From Pseudomonas sp. WS 5079 (GTDB taxonomy: Bacteria; Pseudomonadota; Gammaproteobacteria; Pseudomonadales; Pseudomonadaceae), in the NCBI RefSeq assembly GCF_012985465.1, contig NZ_JAAQWN010000015.1, positions 1 to 64,000 of the forward strand: DNA of 64,000 bases, written 5' to 3'. Below the pieces are notes generated by a model that was not told the DNA's origin, searched no databases, and saw only the letters and a list, made by a program, of their open reading frames with translations. The position numbers were made by a program, and so were the translations under genes. Position 1 is the stretch's first letter. Every line of letters starts with the position of its first letter. Shown here piece by piece: positions 15,931-24,571 of this stretch.

Positions 15931-17316
15931 TCAGCCGGCGATAAAACTCACCCGCACCTTGAGCCCTTTCAGCTCGCCATCATGCAGGCTGATCTGGGCC
16001 AGGTGCGCGCGGCAGATTTCACCGACAATCGCCAAGCCCAGCCCCGACCCCGCGCCCTGCTGGTTACGCCGATAGAAGCGCTCGAACACCCGGTCGCGCT
16101 CATCCAGCGGAATACCCGGGCCGTCGTCTTCCACTTCCAGTACCGCTGGCGCCGTCACCCGCAGGATCACATTGCCGCCTGACGGCGTGTGCGCCAGGGC
16201 GTTATCCACCAGGTTGCTCAACAGCTCGTTCAGCAAGGTCGGCTCGCCGCGCAGCCACACCGGCTCATCCGCCTCCAACGCCAGCGCCACACCCCGCGCA
16301 TGGGCCAGGGGCGCCATGGCCATGCCCAACTCACGGGCCAGTTGACTGAGGTCGAGCAACTGCGCGCCACCTTCGGCAATTGCCCGCGCCCCGTTTTCGA
16401 TGCGTGCCAGAGACAGCAGTTGATTGGCCAAGTGGGTCAAGCGATCCGTGCCTTGTGCCGCCGTTTCCAGGGTACTGCGCCAAACCGCCGGGTCCTCGGC
16501 GCGCAGGCCCAATTCCAGCCGGGCCTTGAGGGCGGCCAGCGGAGTGCGCAACTCGTGGGAGGCGTCGGCAATAAACTGTGCCTGGCGCTCGAACTGCCCG
16601 CGCAGGCGCTCGGTAAAGTGGTTCAACGCCCGCACCAGCGGCCCGAGTTCGTGTTGCACTTCAACCAGCGGCAGCGGCCGCAGGTCATCCGGCTGACGCT
16701 CCTCCACCGCCGTGCGCAAACGCTCCAGCGGGCGTAGCGCCGCACTCACCGCAAACCACACCAGCAGCAAGGCGCCGATGGCCAGCATGCCCAGGCGCAA
16801 CAGGGTGTCGGCCATCAGGCTGCGGGCCATGCTGACGCGGGCTTCGTCGGTTTCGGCCACGCGGATTTCTGCCATGCCGTTCATGTTCGGCTCCGACACT
16901 GCCTTGAGCAGGCTCACCACCCGTACATTCTGCCCCTGGTACTTGGCGTTATAGAACCGCGCCAAGGCCGGGTAATCGTCGGTGCGCGGCGTACCGGGCG
17001 GCGGGCCGGGCAGGTGTTCGTAGCCAGAAATCAGCTTCTGGTGAATATCATTGACCTGGTAGTAAATCCGCCCGGCACTGTCATAGGCGAATGTGTCCAG
17101 CGCCACGTAGGGCACATCGGCACTCAAGGTGCCGTCGCGCTGGGACAGGCCGGCGGCGATGGTGCGTGCCGAGGCCAGCAGGGTGCGGTCGTAGGCGGTG
17201 TCTGCAGCCTCGCGACCGTTCCAGTAGGCGCTCAGGCCGCTGGCCAGCATCAGCACCACCAACAGCAGTGCCAGGTTCCACAGCAGGCGCCAACGCAGGC
17301 TGCTGTGCTTACGCAT
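15931..17316 (-). CDS. tctE: Sensor histidine kinase TctE
   Basis: Membrane histidine kinase of 461 residues, sensor for tricarboxylates by context. Two transmembrane helices (about 10-30 and 160-180) flank a periplasmic sensor domain. A HAMP-like region, the H-box FIADASHELRTPLAALKARLE with the phosphorylated His, and the ATPase N and G boxes (LVDNALAHTP, DDGPGIP, GSGLGLAIV) follow. The start at 17316 overlaps the end of tctD by 8 bases, indicating translational coupling. Confidence 0.93.
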   Translation of the reverse strand: MRKHSSLRWRLLWNLALLLVVLMLASGLSAYWNGREAADTAYDRTLLASARTIAAGLSQRDGTLSADVPYVALDTFAYDSAGRIYYQVNDIHQKLISGYEHLPGPPPGTPRTDDYPALARFYNAKYQGQNVRVVSLLKAVSEPNMNGMAEIRVAETDEARVSMARSLMADTLLRLGMLAIGALLLVWFAVSAALRPLERLRTAVEERQPDDLRPLPLVEVQHELGPLVRALNHFTERLRGQFERQAQFIADASHELRTPLAALKARLELGLRAEDPAVWRSTLETAAQGTDRLTHLANQLLSLARIENGARAIAEGGAQLLDLSQLARELGMAMAPLAHARGVALALEADEPVWLRGEPTLLNELLSNLVDNALAHTPSGGNVILRVTAPAVLEVEDDGPGIPLDERDRVFERFYRRNQQGAGSGLGLAIVGEICRAHLAQISLHDGELKGLKVRVSFIAG

Positions 17317-17980
17317 CGCGCGCTTCCAGCAGGTAGCCAAGGCCGCGGAAGGTGACGATGGCGACCGGCTGGCCATCGAGCTTCTTGCGCAAGCGGTGCA
17401 CATAGATTTCGATCGCGTCGGGGCTCGCTTCCTCGTCCAGGCCGAACACCTGGGATGCCAGTTGTTCCTTGCTCATGACCCGGCCAGGGCGGGCGATCAA
17501 CGCTTCGAGCACGGCCTGCTCGCGGGAGGTCAACGTCAGCAGCTCACCGGCGAGGGTGAAACGCCGGGTTTCCACGTCATACACCAGCACACCACAGGTC
17601 TGCTGCCGCTCGCCGCCCAGCACGCTGCGGCGCAACAGCGCCTTGACCCTGGCTTCCAGTTCGGTCAATTCGAAGGGCTTGGCCAGGTAGTCGTCGGCGC
17701 CCAGGTTAAGGCCATGCACCCGATCCTTTACATCGCTGCGGGCGGTGAGCATCAACACCGGCAGATTTTTCCCACGAGCCCGCAGGCGCGCCAGTACCTC
17801 GAAACCATCCATGCGCGGCAGGCCCACATCGAGAATCGCCACGGCGTATTCCTCGCTGCTCAAGGCCAGGTCCGCCGCCACGCCATCGTGCAACACGTCC
17901 ACCGTCAACCCCGTGCTCTTGAGCGCCTGGGCCACACTTTCGGCCAGTTGCAGATGGTCTTCGACGAGCAGGACACGCAT
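17309..17980 (-). CDS. tctD: Response regulator TctD
   Basis: OmpR-family response regulator, 223 residues. The receiver domain has the phospho-acceptor Asp in VAILDVGLPRMDG (about residue 51) and Lys in YLAKPFE; the winged-helix C-terminal domain (TRRFTLAGELLTLTSREQAVLEALI, DAIEIYVHRLRKKL) binds DNA. The neighbouring porin and tctCBA genes make it the activator of citrate/tricarboxylate uptake by analogy with Salmonella TctD. It is divergent from those genes. Confidence 0.93.
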   Translation of the reverse strand: MRVLLVEDHLQLAESVAQALKSTGLTVDVLHDGVAADLALSSEEYAVAILDVGLPRMDGFEVLARLRARGKNLPVLMLTARSDVKDRVHGLNLGADDYLAKPFELTELEARVKALLRRSVLGGERQQTCGVLVYDVETRRFTLAGELLTLTSREQAVLEALIARPGRVMSKEQLASQVFGLDEEASPDAIEIYVHRLRKKLDGQPVAIVTFRGLGYLLEARDA

Positions 17981-18204
17981 GGATTCATACCTCGTTAAGG
18001 GGTGGCCGATGCCGCCCTCTGTTTACCAACTCGCGGCGCAGTTTACAGCCGCGGCCTCTGCTGTGAAGCCCGAAAACATTGAAAGGACGCTGAAAGGTTA
18101 GTGAAAGGTTCGCCCATTAGCATCCAGAAACGGACGGTTACACCTTCCGAGCTATTTCACCCATAGCGCCCGAAAAACGCCTCGAAGCGTTTTCGCCCCA
18201 TAAG

Positions 18205-18212
18205 AACAATAA
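18205..18212 (+). promoter_or_regulatory. CA motif for Hfq/Crc before the porin
   Basis: AACAATAA fits the AAnAAnAA target of the Hfq-Crc catabolite repression complex of Pseudomonas and sits just before the GGAG ribosome site of the OprD-family porin gene. A hairpin CGAAAA...TTTTCG lies just upstream (about 18169-18195). Confidence 0.6.
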
Positions 18213-18226
18213 CGGAGTGCATCACG

Positions 18227-19519
18227 ATGCTGTCGACACAGCCCCAGGCTTGCCCGCCTGTTCGTTTTTCCCGCCTGACCCAGACCGCCCTCGCCAGTGC
18301 CGCTGCCCTTGCCGGCTTTTCGCCGCTTAGCCAGGCTGCCTTCTTCGAAGACAGTAGCGCGACCCTGGAAACCCGCAACATGTACTTCAACCGCGACTTT
18401 CGCGACGGTACCAGCGCGCAGCAATCCAAGCGCGACGAATGGGCCCAGGGCTTTATGCTCAACCTGCAATCGGGCTACACCGACGGCACCGTCGGTTTTG
18501 GCGTGGATGCGCTGGGCATGCTCGGGGTCAAGCTCGACTCCAGCCCAGACCGCACCGGCACTGGCCTGCTGCCCACCCACGATGATGGCCGCGCCGCTGA
18601 CGAGTACTCGAAGCTGGGGTTGACCGGTAAAGTGAAAATCTCCGCCACCGAGCTGAAAATCGGCTCGCTGATCCCTGAGCTGCCAATCCTCAAGCCCAAC
18701 GACGGGCGTATCCTGCCGCAGACCTTCAACGGCGGCCTGCTGACCTCCAAGGAGTTCAAGAACCTGACCTTCACCGGCGGGCGCCTGGACAAAGCCAAGG
18801 ACCGCGATGACACCAACTACGAGGACATCGCCCTCAACAACAAGAACAGCCGCTTCGTCGGCGGAGCCACCGGCAAGCACTTCAACTTCGGCGGCGTGGA
18901 CTACAAGTTTGCCGAGAAGGCCACCGCCAGCTACCACTTCGCCCAACTGGACGACGTGTACCGCCAGCACTTCCTAGGCCTGGTCGCCTCCACCCCGATG
19001 GGGCCCGGCACCTTCGGCACCGATCTGCGCCTGGCCATCAGTGACGACACCGGCAGCGCGCGCGGCGGCAGCATTGACAACAAATCCCTCAACGGCATTT
19101 TCAGCTACGCCCTCAACGGCCATAAACTGAGCGCCGGCTACCAGCACATGTCCGGCGACAGTGCATTCCCGTATGTGGATGGCAGCGACCCGTACCTGGT
19201 CAACTTTGTCCAGATCAACGACTTTGCCGGCGCCGAGGAACGCTCCTGGCAGGCGCGCTATGACTATGACTTCGCCAAGCTGGGGATCCCCGGCCTGAGC
19301 TTCATGAGCCGCTACCTGTCCGGCGACAACATCCAACTCAAGAACGGCGACACCGGCAAAGAGTGGGAACGCAACACCGAGATCAAATACGTAGTGCAAA
19401 GCGGCACGCTCAAGGATGTGGCCGTGCGCCTGCGTAATGCCACCTACCGCTCCAACTACTCGGCCCGGGACGCAGACGAAGTGCGCGTGCTGGTCAGTTA
19501 CAGCGTCGCCCTGTGGTAA
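18227..19519 (+). CDS. OprD-family porin (OpdH-like)
   Basis: Outer membrane substrate-specific porin of 430 residues. A long signal peptide (about 1-38, ending SQAA) precedes an OprD-family barrel beginning FFEDSSATLETRNMYFNRDF and ending in the barrel-closing LVSYSVALW. Its place in front of tctCBA and across from tctDE suggests it is OpdH, the tricarboxylate (cis-aconitate/citrate) channel. The gap to tctC is 43 bases. Confidence 0.9.
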   Translation: MLSTQPQACPPVRFSRLTQTALASAAALAGFSPLSQAAFFEDSSATLETRNMYFNRDFRDGTSAQQSKRDEWAQGFMLNLQSGYTDGTVGFGVDALGMLGVKLDSSPDRTGTGLLPTHDDGRAADEYSKLGLTGKVKISATELKIGSLIPELPILKPNDGRILPQTFNGGLLTSKEFKNLTFTGGRLDKAKDRDDTNYEDIALNNKNSRFVGGATGKHFNFGGVDYKFAEKATASYHFAQLDDVYRQHFLGLVASTPMGPGTFGTDLRLAISDDTGSARGGSIDNKSLNGIFSYALNGHKLSAGYQHMSGDSAFPYVDGSDPYLVNFVQINDFAGAEERSWQARYDYDFAKLGIPGLSFMSRYLSGDNIQLKNGDTGKEWERNTEIKYVVQSGTLKDVAVRLRNATYRSNYSARDADEVRVLVSYSVALW

Positions 19520-19537
19520 CCCTGAAAGTCATACCCC

Positions 19538-19548
19538 AATAACAACAA
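19538..19548 (+). promoter_or_regulatory. Overlapping CA motifs before tctC
   Basis: AATAACAACAA contains two overlapping AAnAAnAA motifs (19538-19545 and 19541-19548) right before the GGAG ribosome site of tctC. This repeats the arrangement in front of the porin gene and points to Hfq/Crc translational repression of both. Confidence 0.6.
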
Positions 19549-19562
19549 TGACGGAGTTCCCC

Positions 19563-20546
19563 ATGTCCTCATCCCTGCGCAAATTTGCCCTGGCCGCCGG
19601 CTGCATGCTGTTTGCCGGCCAGCTGCTGGCGGCCGAAGAACCCAAGCGCCCGGAATGCATCGCACCGGCCTCCCCCGGCGGTGGTTTTGACCTGACCTGC
19701 AAACTGGTGCAAAGCGCACTGGTCAACGAAAAACTGCTGAGCAAGCCGATGCGCGTGACCTACATGCCCGGCGGCGTGGGCGCGGTGGCCTATAACGCCG
19801 TGGTGGCCCAGCGCCCTGCCGATGCCGGCACGCTGGTGGCGTGGTCCAGCGGTTCGCTGCTGAACCTGGCACAGGGCAAGTTCGGGCGGTTTGATGAAAG
19901 CGCGGTGAAATGGCTGGCGGCGGTTGGCACCAGCTATGGCGCGATTGCGGTGAAAGCCGATTCTCCCTACAAGAGCCTGGATGACCTAGTACAGGCCCTG
20001 AAGAAAGATCCGAGCAAAGTGGTGATTGGTTCCGGCGGCACCGTGGGCAGCCAGGACTGGATGCAAACCGCGCTGATCGCCAAGGCTGCCGGAATCAACC
20101 CCCGTGACCTGCGTTATGTGGCCCTCGAAGGCGGCGGTGAAATCGCCACGGCCCTGCTCGGTGGACATATCCAGGTGGGCAGTACCGACATCTCCGACTC
20201 CATGCCACATATCCTTAGCGGCGACATGCGCCTGCTGGCGGTGTTCTCTGAAGAGCGCCTGGACGAGCCGGAAATGAAGAATATTCCGACCGCCAAAGAG
20301 CAAGGCTACGACATCGTCTGGCCGGTGGTGCGTGGCTTCTACCTCGGGCCAAAAGTCAGCGATGCCGACTACGCCTGGTGGAAAGAGGCGTTCGACAAAC
20401 TGCTGGCCTCCGAAGAGTTCGCCAAGCTGCGTGACCAGCGCGAGTTGTTCCCGTTCGCCCTGACCGGCCCGGAGCTGGACACCTACGTGAAGAAACAAGT
20501 GGCTGACTACAAAGTGCTGGCCAAAGAGTTCGGCCTGATCCAGTAA
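19563..20546 (+). CDS. tctC: Tricarboxylate-binding protein TctC
   Basis: Periplasmic solute-binding component of a tripartite tricarboxylate transporter (TTT), 327 residues. The signal peptide 1-25 ends LLAAEE; the Bug-type binding fold follows (IAPASPGGGFDLTCKLVQ). Its ligand is likely citrate or a related tricarboxylate. The start at 19563 follows GGAG by six bases; an ATG at 19548 is also in frame but lies before that site. A REPIN separates it from tctB. Confidence 0.92.
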   Translation: MSSSLRKFALAAGCMLFAGQLLAAEEPKRPECIAPASPGGGFDLTCKLVQSALVNEKLLSKPMRVTYMPGGVGAVAYNAVVAQRPADAGTLVAWSSGSLLNLAQGKFGRFDESAVKWLAAVGTSYGAIAVKADSPYKSLDDLVQALKKDPSKVVIGSGGTVGSQDWMQTALIAKAAGINPRDLRYVALEGGGEIATALLGGHIQVGSTDISDSMPHILSGDMRLLAVFSEERLDEPEMKNIPTAKEQGYDIVWPVVRGFYLGPKVSDADYAWWKEAFDKLLASEEFAKLRDQRELFPFALTGPELDTYVKKQVADYKVLAKEFGLIQ

Positions 20547-20555
20547 TCGCCCCTC

Positions 20556-20655
20556 TGTGGGAGCGGGCTTGCTCGCGAAAAACTGCAACGATGACGCGTG
20601 CTGCCTGGATACACGCGCGGTCCTTGCGTTCTTCGTGAGCCAGCTTGCGCCTACA
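20556..20655. repeat. REPIN inside the tct operon
   Basis: A REP unit TGTGGGAGCGGGCTTGCTCG (20556 on) is matched by a decayed inverted unit at 20631-20655 (CTTCGTGAGCCAGCTTGCGC). It lies between tctC and tctB, within what should be one transcript, where it could stabilise the tctC end of the mRNA. Confidence 0.7.
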
Positions 20656-20676
20656 AGAGTCGCAAAGGAGTTTCCT

Positions 20677-21135
20677 ATGCTCTTACAACGCATTTTCGCC
20701 GCGGTGTTGCTGCTGGCCTGCGCCTGCCTGGCACTGATGGCCTGGCCGTACCAGGCGTCATTTTCCTACGAGCCGGTGGGACCTCGGGCCTACCCGCTGT
20801 TGATGCTCGGGCTGATGAGCCTGGCATTGATCTACATGCTGATTCGCCCGCAGCCGACCAAGCATACCGAAGAAGAACCCGCGCTGGACCGCCAGACCCT
20901 GGTCAAGATCGGCATCTGCGTGGCACTGCTGATCGTGTTCGCCGGCACCTTCGAACCCTTGGGTTTCATTCTCAGCAGCATGCTGATCGGCATCCCCATG
21001 GCGCGCCTGTATGGCGGCCGCTGGATGCCCAGCGTGGTGATCGTCAGCCTGATGGCCATCGGCCTTTATCTGCTCTTCGATAAAGCCATGGATGTTCCGC
21101 TGCCCCTCGGCCTGCTCGACGTTCTGGAGAACTGA
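20677..21135 (+). CDS. tctB: TTT transporter small membrane subunit TctB
   Basis: A 152-residue inner membrane protein with four predicted transmembrane segments (about 5-25, 38-57, 78-97, 118-140), the small subunit of tripartite tricarboxylate transporters. The start at 20677 (MLLQRIFAAV) follows AAAGGAG. It ends one base before the tctA start codon, so the two are coupled. Confidence 0.9.
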   Translation: MLLQRIFAAVLLLACACLALMAWPYQASFSYEPVGPRAYPLLMLGLMSLALIYMLIRPQPTKHTEEEPALDRQTLVKIGICVALLIVFAGTFEPLGFILSSMLIGIPMARLYGGRWMPSVVIVSLMAIGLYLLFDKAMDVPLPLGLLDVLEN

Positions 21136-21136
21136 T

Positions 21137-22651
21137 ATGGATACTTTTGGCTATTTGGGCCAGGGTTTCGGCGTCGCGCTGAGCCCCTACAACCTGGTGA
21201 CCGCACTGTGCGGCACCCTGATCGGCACCGTGGTCGGCCTGTTGCCGGGCCTAGGCCCGATCAACGGCGTGGCGTTGTTGATCCCCATCGCCTTCGCCCT
21301 GGGCCTGCCGCCGGAATCGGCGCTGATCCTGCTGGCAGCCGTGTACCTGGGCTGTGAATATGGCGGGCGTATCAGCTCGATCCTGCTGAACATCCCCGGC
21401 GAAGCCTCCACCGTAATGACCACCCTCGACGGCTACCCAATGGCCCGCAAAGGCCTGGCCGGCGTGGCGCTGTCGTTGTCGGCATGGAGTTCGTTTATCG
21501 GCGCGTTTATCGCCACCTGCGGCATGGTGCTGTTTGCCCCGCTGCTGGCCAAATGGGCGATTGCCTTCGGCCCGGCGGAATATTTCGTCCTGATGGTATT
21601 TGCCATTGTCTGCCTGGGCGGCATGGCCGGTGACAAACCGCTGAAGACGTTTGTGGCCGCGCTGATCGGCTTGTTTCTCTCGGCAGTCGGTATCGACGCC
21701 AACAGCGGCGTGTACCGTTTTACCGGGGACAACATTCACCTGACCGACGGCATCCAGTTTGTAGTGCTGGTCCTGGGCCTGTTCTCCATCAGCGAGATCC
21801 TGTTGCTGCTGGAAAAAACCCACCGCGGCCAGGAAGCGGTCAAGGCCACCGGGCGGATGATGTTTAACCTGAAGGAAGCGTCTTCGGTATTCGTCGTCAA
21901 TATCCGTTGCGGCCTGCTGGGTTTCATCATGGGCGTACTGCCCGGTGCGGGCGCCACCTTGGCGTCAGCTGTGGCCTACATGACCGAGAAACGCCTGGCC
22001 GGTGCCAGCGGCAAATTCGGCCAGGGCGACATGCGCGGCCTGGCAGCGCCGGAAACCGCCATCGGCGCTTCCGCCTGCGGCGCCCTGGTCCCCATGCTGA
22101 CCCTCGGCGTACCTGGTTCAGGCACCACCGCCGTGATGATCGGCGCGCTGTCGCTGTACAACATCACGCCGGGCCCACTGTTGTTCCAACAGCAACCGGA
22201 TATCGTCTGGGGCCTGATCGCCTCGTTGTTTATCGCCAACATCATGCTGGTGATCCTCAACATCCCGATGATCCGCATCTTCACCCGCATCCTTGCCGTG
22301 CCGAACTGGGCGCTGGTGCCGGTGATCGCCATCATCACCGCGATTGGTGTGTACGCGGTGCACGCCACCACTTTCGACCTGTTCCTGATGGTGGGCATCG
22401 GTATCTTCGGCTACATCCTGCGCAAGCTGGACTTCCCGCTGTCGCCGGTGTTGCTGGGCTTTATCCTCGGCGGCCTGATGGAGCAGAACCTGCGCCGGGC
22501 GCTGTCGATCTCCAACGGTGACCTGCAGATCCTCTGGTCGAGCCCGATCACCTTTGGTGTCTGGGTGCTGACGGCATTGATGCTGGCCTTCCCGCTGATC
22601 CGCATCTACCGCAAACGGGCCCTGCAGCGTCGCGCCGTGGCCGATGTCTGA
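21137..22651 (+). CDS. tctA: TTT transporter large membrane subunit TctA
   Basis: A 504-residue inner membrane subunit with 10-12 transmembrane segments. The family motif GLLPGLGPINGVALLIPIAF lies at about residues 35-55, and its internal repeat MGVLPGAGATLASAVAYMTEK is in the second half. With TctB it carries the substrate delivered by TctC using the ion gradient. It overlaps the AbrB-family gene by 8 bases. Confidence 0.93.
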   Translation: MDTFGYLGQGFGVALSPYNLVTALCGTLIGTVVGLLPGLGPINGVALLIPIAFALGLPPESALILLAAVYLGCEYGGRISSILLNIPGEASTVMTTLDGYPMARKGLAGVALSLSAWSSFIGAFIATCGMVLFAPLLAKWAIAFGPAEYFVLMVFAIVCLGGMAGDKPLKTFVAALIGLFLSAVGIDANSGVYRFTGDNIHLTDGIQFVVLVLGLFSISEILLLLEKTHRGQEAVKATGRMMFNLKEASSVFVVNIRCGLLGFIMGVLPGAGATLASAVAYMTEKRLAGASGKFGQGDMRGLAAPETAIGASACGALVPMLTLGVPGSGTTAVMIGALSLYNITPGPLLFQQQPDIVWGLIASLFIANIMLVILNIPMIRIFTRILAVPNWALVPVIAIITAIGVYAVHATTFDLFLMVGIGIFGYILRKLDFPLSPVLLGFILGGLMEQNLRRALSISNGDLQILWSSPITFGVWVLTALMLAFPLIRIYRKRALQRRAVADV

Positions 22652-23681
22652 AGTCACCTTTAAACAATGGTGGGGAACACCGCTGGTCGGCCTGGCCGGC
22701 GGTTACCTGGCCAGCCTGATCGGCTGGCCTTTGCCGTATATGGTCGGCTCGCTGCTGGCGATCATCCTGGTGCGTTGCCTCACACCCTGGCAGTTGGCCG
22801 AAATTCCCGGCGGGCGCAAATGCGGCCAATGGGTGGTGGGTATCGGCATCGGCCTGCACTTCACCCCGGTGGTGATCGAGCAGGTGATGAGCCACTTTGG
22901 CCTGATCTTCTTCGGCGCGCTGGTCACCAGCCTGTCGAGCATTGTCGGCGTGTGGTTGATGCGCCGCAGCGGTGAGGATCGCGCCACGGCGTTTTTCTCA
23001 AGCATGCCGGGCGGGTCCGGGGAGATGGTCAACCTCGGCGCGCGCAATGGCGCGGTGCTCAGTCGCGTGGCGGCTGGCCAGAGTCTGCGGGTGTTGCTGG
23101 TGGTGCTGTGCGTGCCGGCGATCTTCAAGTATTTGCTGGGCGGCGGTGCGCCACAGTTTCACCCGGCGCCCGTGGATTGGGCCTGGCTGGCCTTGCTGTT
23201 TCCGATCGGCGCCCTGGTGGCCTGGGGCTGGCAGCGCCTGCGCCAACCCAACCCCTGGTTGTTCGGGCCGTTGCTGGTCAGTGCCATCGCCAGCATCACC
23301 TGGGATTTGCACATCGGCCTGCCCGATGGTGGCAGCCAGATCGGCCAATGGTTGATCGGCAGCGGCCTGGGCTGCCACTTCAACCGGCAGTTCTTCCGCC
23401 GGGCACCGTCGTTCATGGGCCGTACGGTGATCGGCACGCTGCTGACCATGTTGATCGCCACCCTGGCGGCGGTGGGCCTGAGTGCGTTGACGCAGTTGGA
23501 TTTGCGTTCGCTGACCCTGGGGATGATGCCAGGAGGAATTGCAGAGATGAGTCTGACGGCGGAAACCTTGCAACTGTCGGTGCCGTTGGTGACGGCGATG
23601 CAGGTGATGCGGCTGTTGTTTGTGTTGTTCCTCGCGGAGCCGTTATTCCGCCATTGGAACCGCCAGCCGGGCACCCTCTAG
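22644..23681 (+). CDS. AbrB-family membrane protein
   Basis: A 345-residue protein with two copies of an integral membrane module (about 10-160 and 185-335), each with the pattern GxxLGxxLxWPxPYMxGSLL or its equivalent. Databases call the family AbrB or ammonia monooxygenase-like, misleading names: there is no DNA-binding domain or copper site. It overlaps tctA by 8 bases (ATG 22644, TGA 22649-22651), so it belongs to the operon; a role in tricarboxylate export or leakage control is only a guess. Confidence 0.82.
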   Translation: MSEVTFKQWWGTPLVGLAGGYLASLIGWPLPYMVGSLLAIILVRCLTPWQLAEIPGGRKCGQWVVGIGIGLHFTPVVIEQVMSHFGLIFFGALVTSLSSIVGVWLMRRSGEDRATAFFSSMPGGSGEMVNLGARNGAVLSRVAAGQSLRVLLVVLCVPAIFKYLLGGGAPQFHPAPVDWAWLALLFPIGALVAWGWQRLRQPNPWLFGPLLVSAIASITWDLHIGLPDGGSQIGQWLIGSGLGCHFNRQFFRRAPSFMGRTVIGTLLTMLIATLAAVGLSALTQLDLRSLTLGMMPGGIAEMSLTAETLQLSVPLVTAMQVMRLLFVLFLAEPLFRHWNRQPGTL

Positions 23682-23699
23682 AACCGGGTACCAGCCTAA

Positions 23700-23726
23700 T
23701 GTGGGAGCGGGCTTGCTCGCTCCCAC
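23700..23726. repeat. Compact REP hairpin
   Basis: GTGGGAGCGGGCTTGCTCGC continued by TCCCAC makes an 8-base perfect stem GTGGGAGC/GCTCCCAC around a REP core. It lies between the AbrB-family gene and ung, which are convergent, and may act as a terminator. Confidence 0.75.
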
Positions 23727-23744
23727 TTCCTCAGGTGTTGAACA

Positions 23745-24437
23745 TCAGAGCGGCGGCACTCGCCACTCGATCGGCGTCTCGCCGTTCTGCTCAAGAAACT
23801 TGTTCGTCCGGCTGAAATGCCCACACCCCAAAAACCCGCGATAAGCCGATAACGGTGACGGATGCACCGAGGTCAGCACCAGGTGTTTGGTCGCGTCGAT
23901 CAGCTTTTGCTTGCCCTGGGCATGGGCGCCCCACAGCAGGAACACCAGGTGCGGCTGATGCTCGCTGACCAACTCGATCACCCGGTCGGTGAAGAACTGC
24001 CAGCCCTTGCCCGCATGGGCGTTGGCATTCGCGCGCTCCACAGTCATGGTGGTGTTGAGCATCAATACACCCTGGTCGGCCCAGCTTTGCAGGCAGCCGT
24101 GGCTGGGGATGTCGATATTGAGGTCGCGCTTGAGCTCTTTATAGATATTGACCAGGGACGGCGGTGTCGGCACGCCCGGTTGTACCGAGAAGCACAGGCC
24201 ATGGGCCTGGCCGGGGCCGTGGTACGGGTCCTGGCCGAGGATCACCACCTTGACCTTGTCCAGCGGCGTGGAGTTGAGCGCATTGAAGATCAGCGGGCCC
24301 GGCGGGTAGATTTCCTTGCCCGCCGCATGTTCCTGGCGCAGGAACTCACGCAGCTCGGTCATGTACGGTTGCTCGAACTCTTCGCGCAGGGCGTGTTTCC
24401 AGCTCGGTTCGAGTTTGATACGGTCGTCGGCAGTCAT
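23745..24437 (-). CDS. ung: Uracil-DNA glycosylase Ung
   Basis: Base-excision repair enzyme removing uracil from DNA, 230 residues. The water-activating loop GQDPYHGPGQAHGL (catalytic Asp70), the uracil-binding motif LLLN-type VLMLNTTMTV, and the C-terminal HPSPLSAYRGFLG with the catalytic His are present. The start is set at 24437 (MTADDRIKLEPSW); the open frame continues upstream without homology. It is divergent from the enoyl-CoA hydratase gene. Confidence 0.96.
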   Translation of the reverse strand: MTADDRIKLEPSWKHALREEFEQPYMTELREFLRQEHAAGKEIYPPGPLIFNALNSTPLDKVKVVILGQDPYHGPGQAHGLCFSVQPGVPTPPSLVNIYKELKRDLNIDIPSHGCLQSWADQGVLMLNTTMTVERANANAHAGKGWQFFTDRVIELVSEHQPHLVFLLWGAHAQGKQKLIDATKHLVLTSVHPSPLSAYRGFLGCGHFSRTNKFLEQNGETPIEWRVPPL

Positions 24438-24571
24438 CAGAAACACATCATGTAAAAAGAATGGGCGAACCCTAGGAAAGCCCACTCCACTTGTCAATTG
24501 ATCTGACGCAGAACCGGCACTTTCCCCCGAAGGGATCATACTCAACGTTCAATTTACCGATTGAGGTCATG

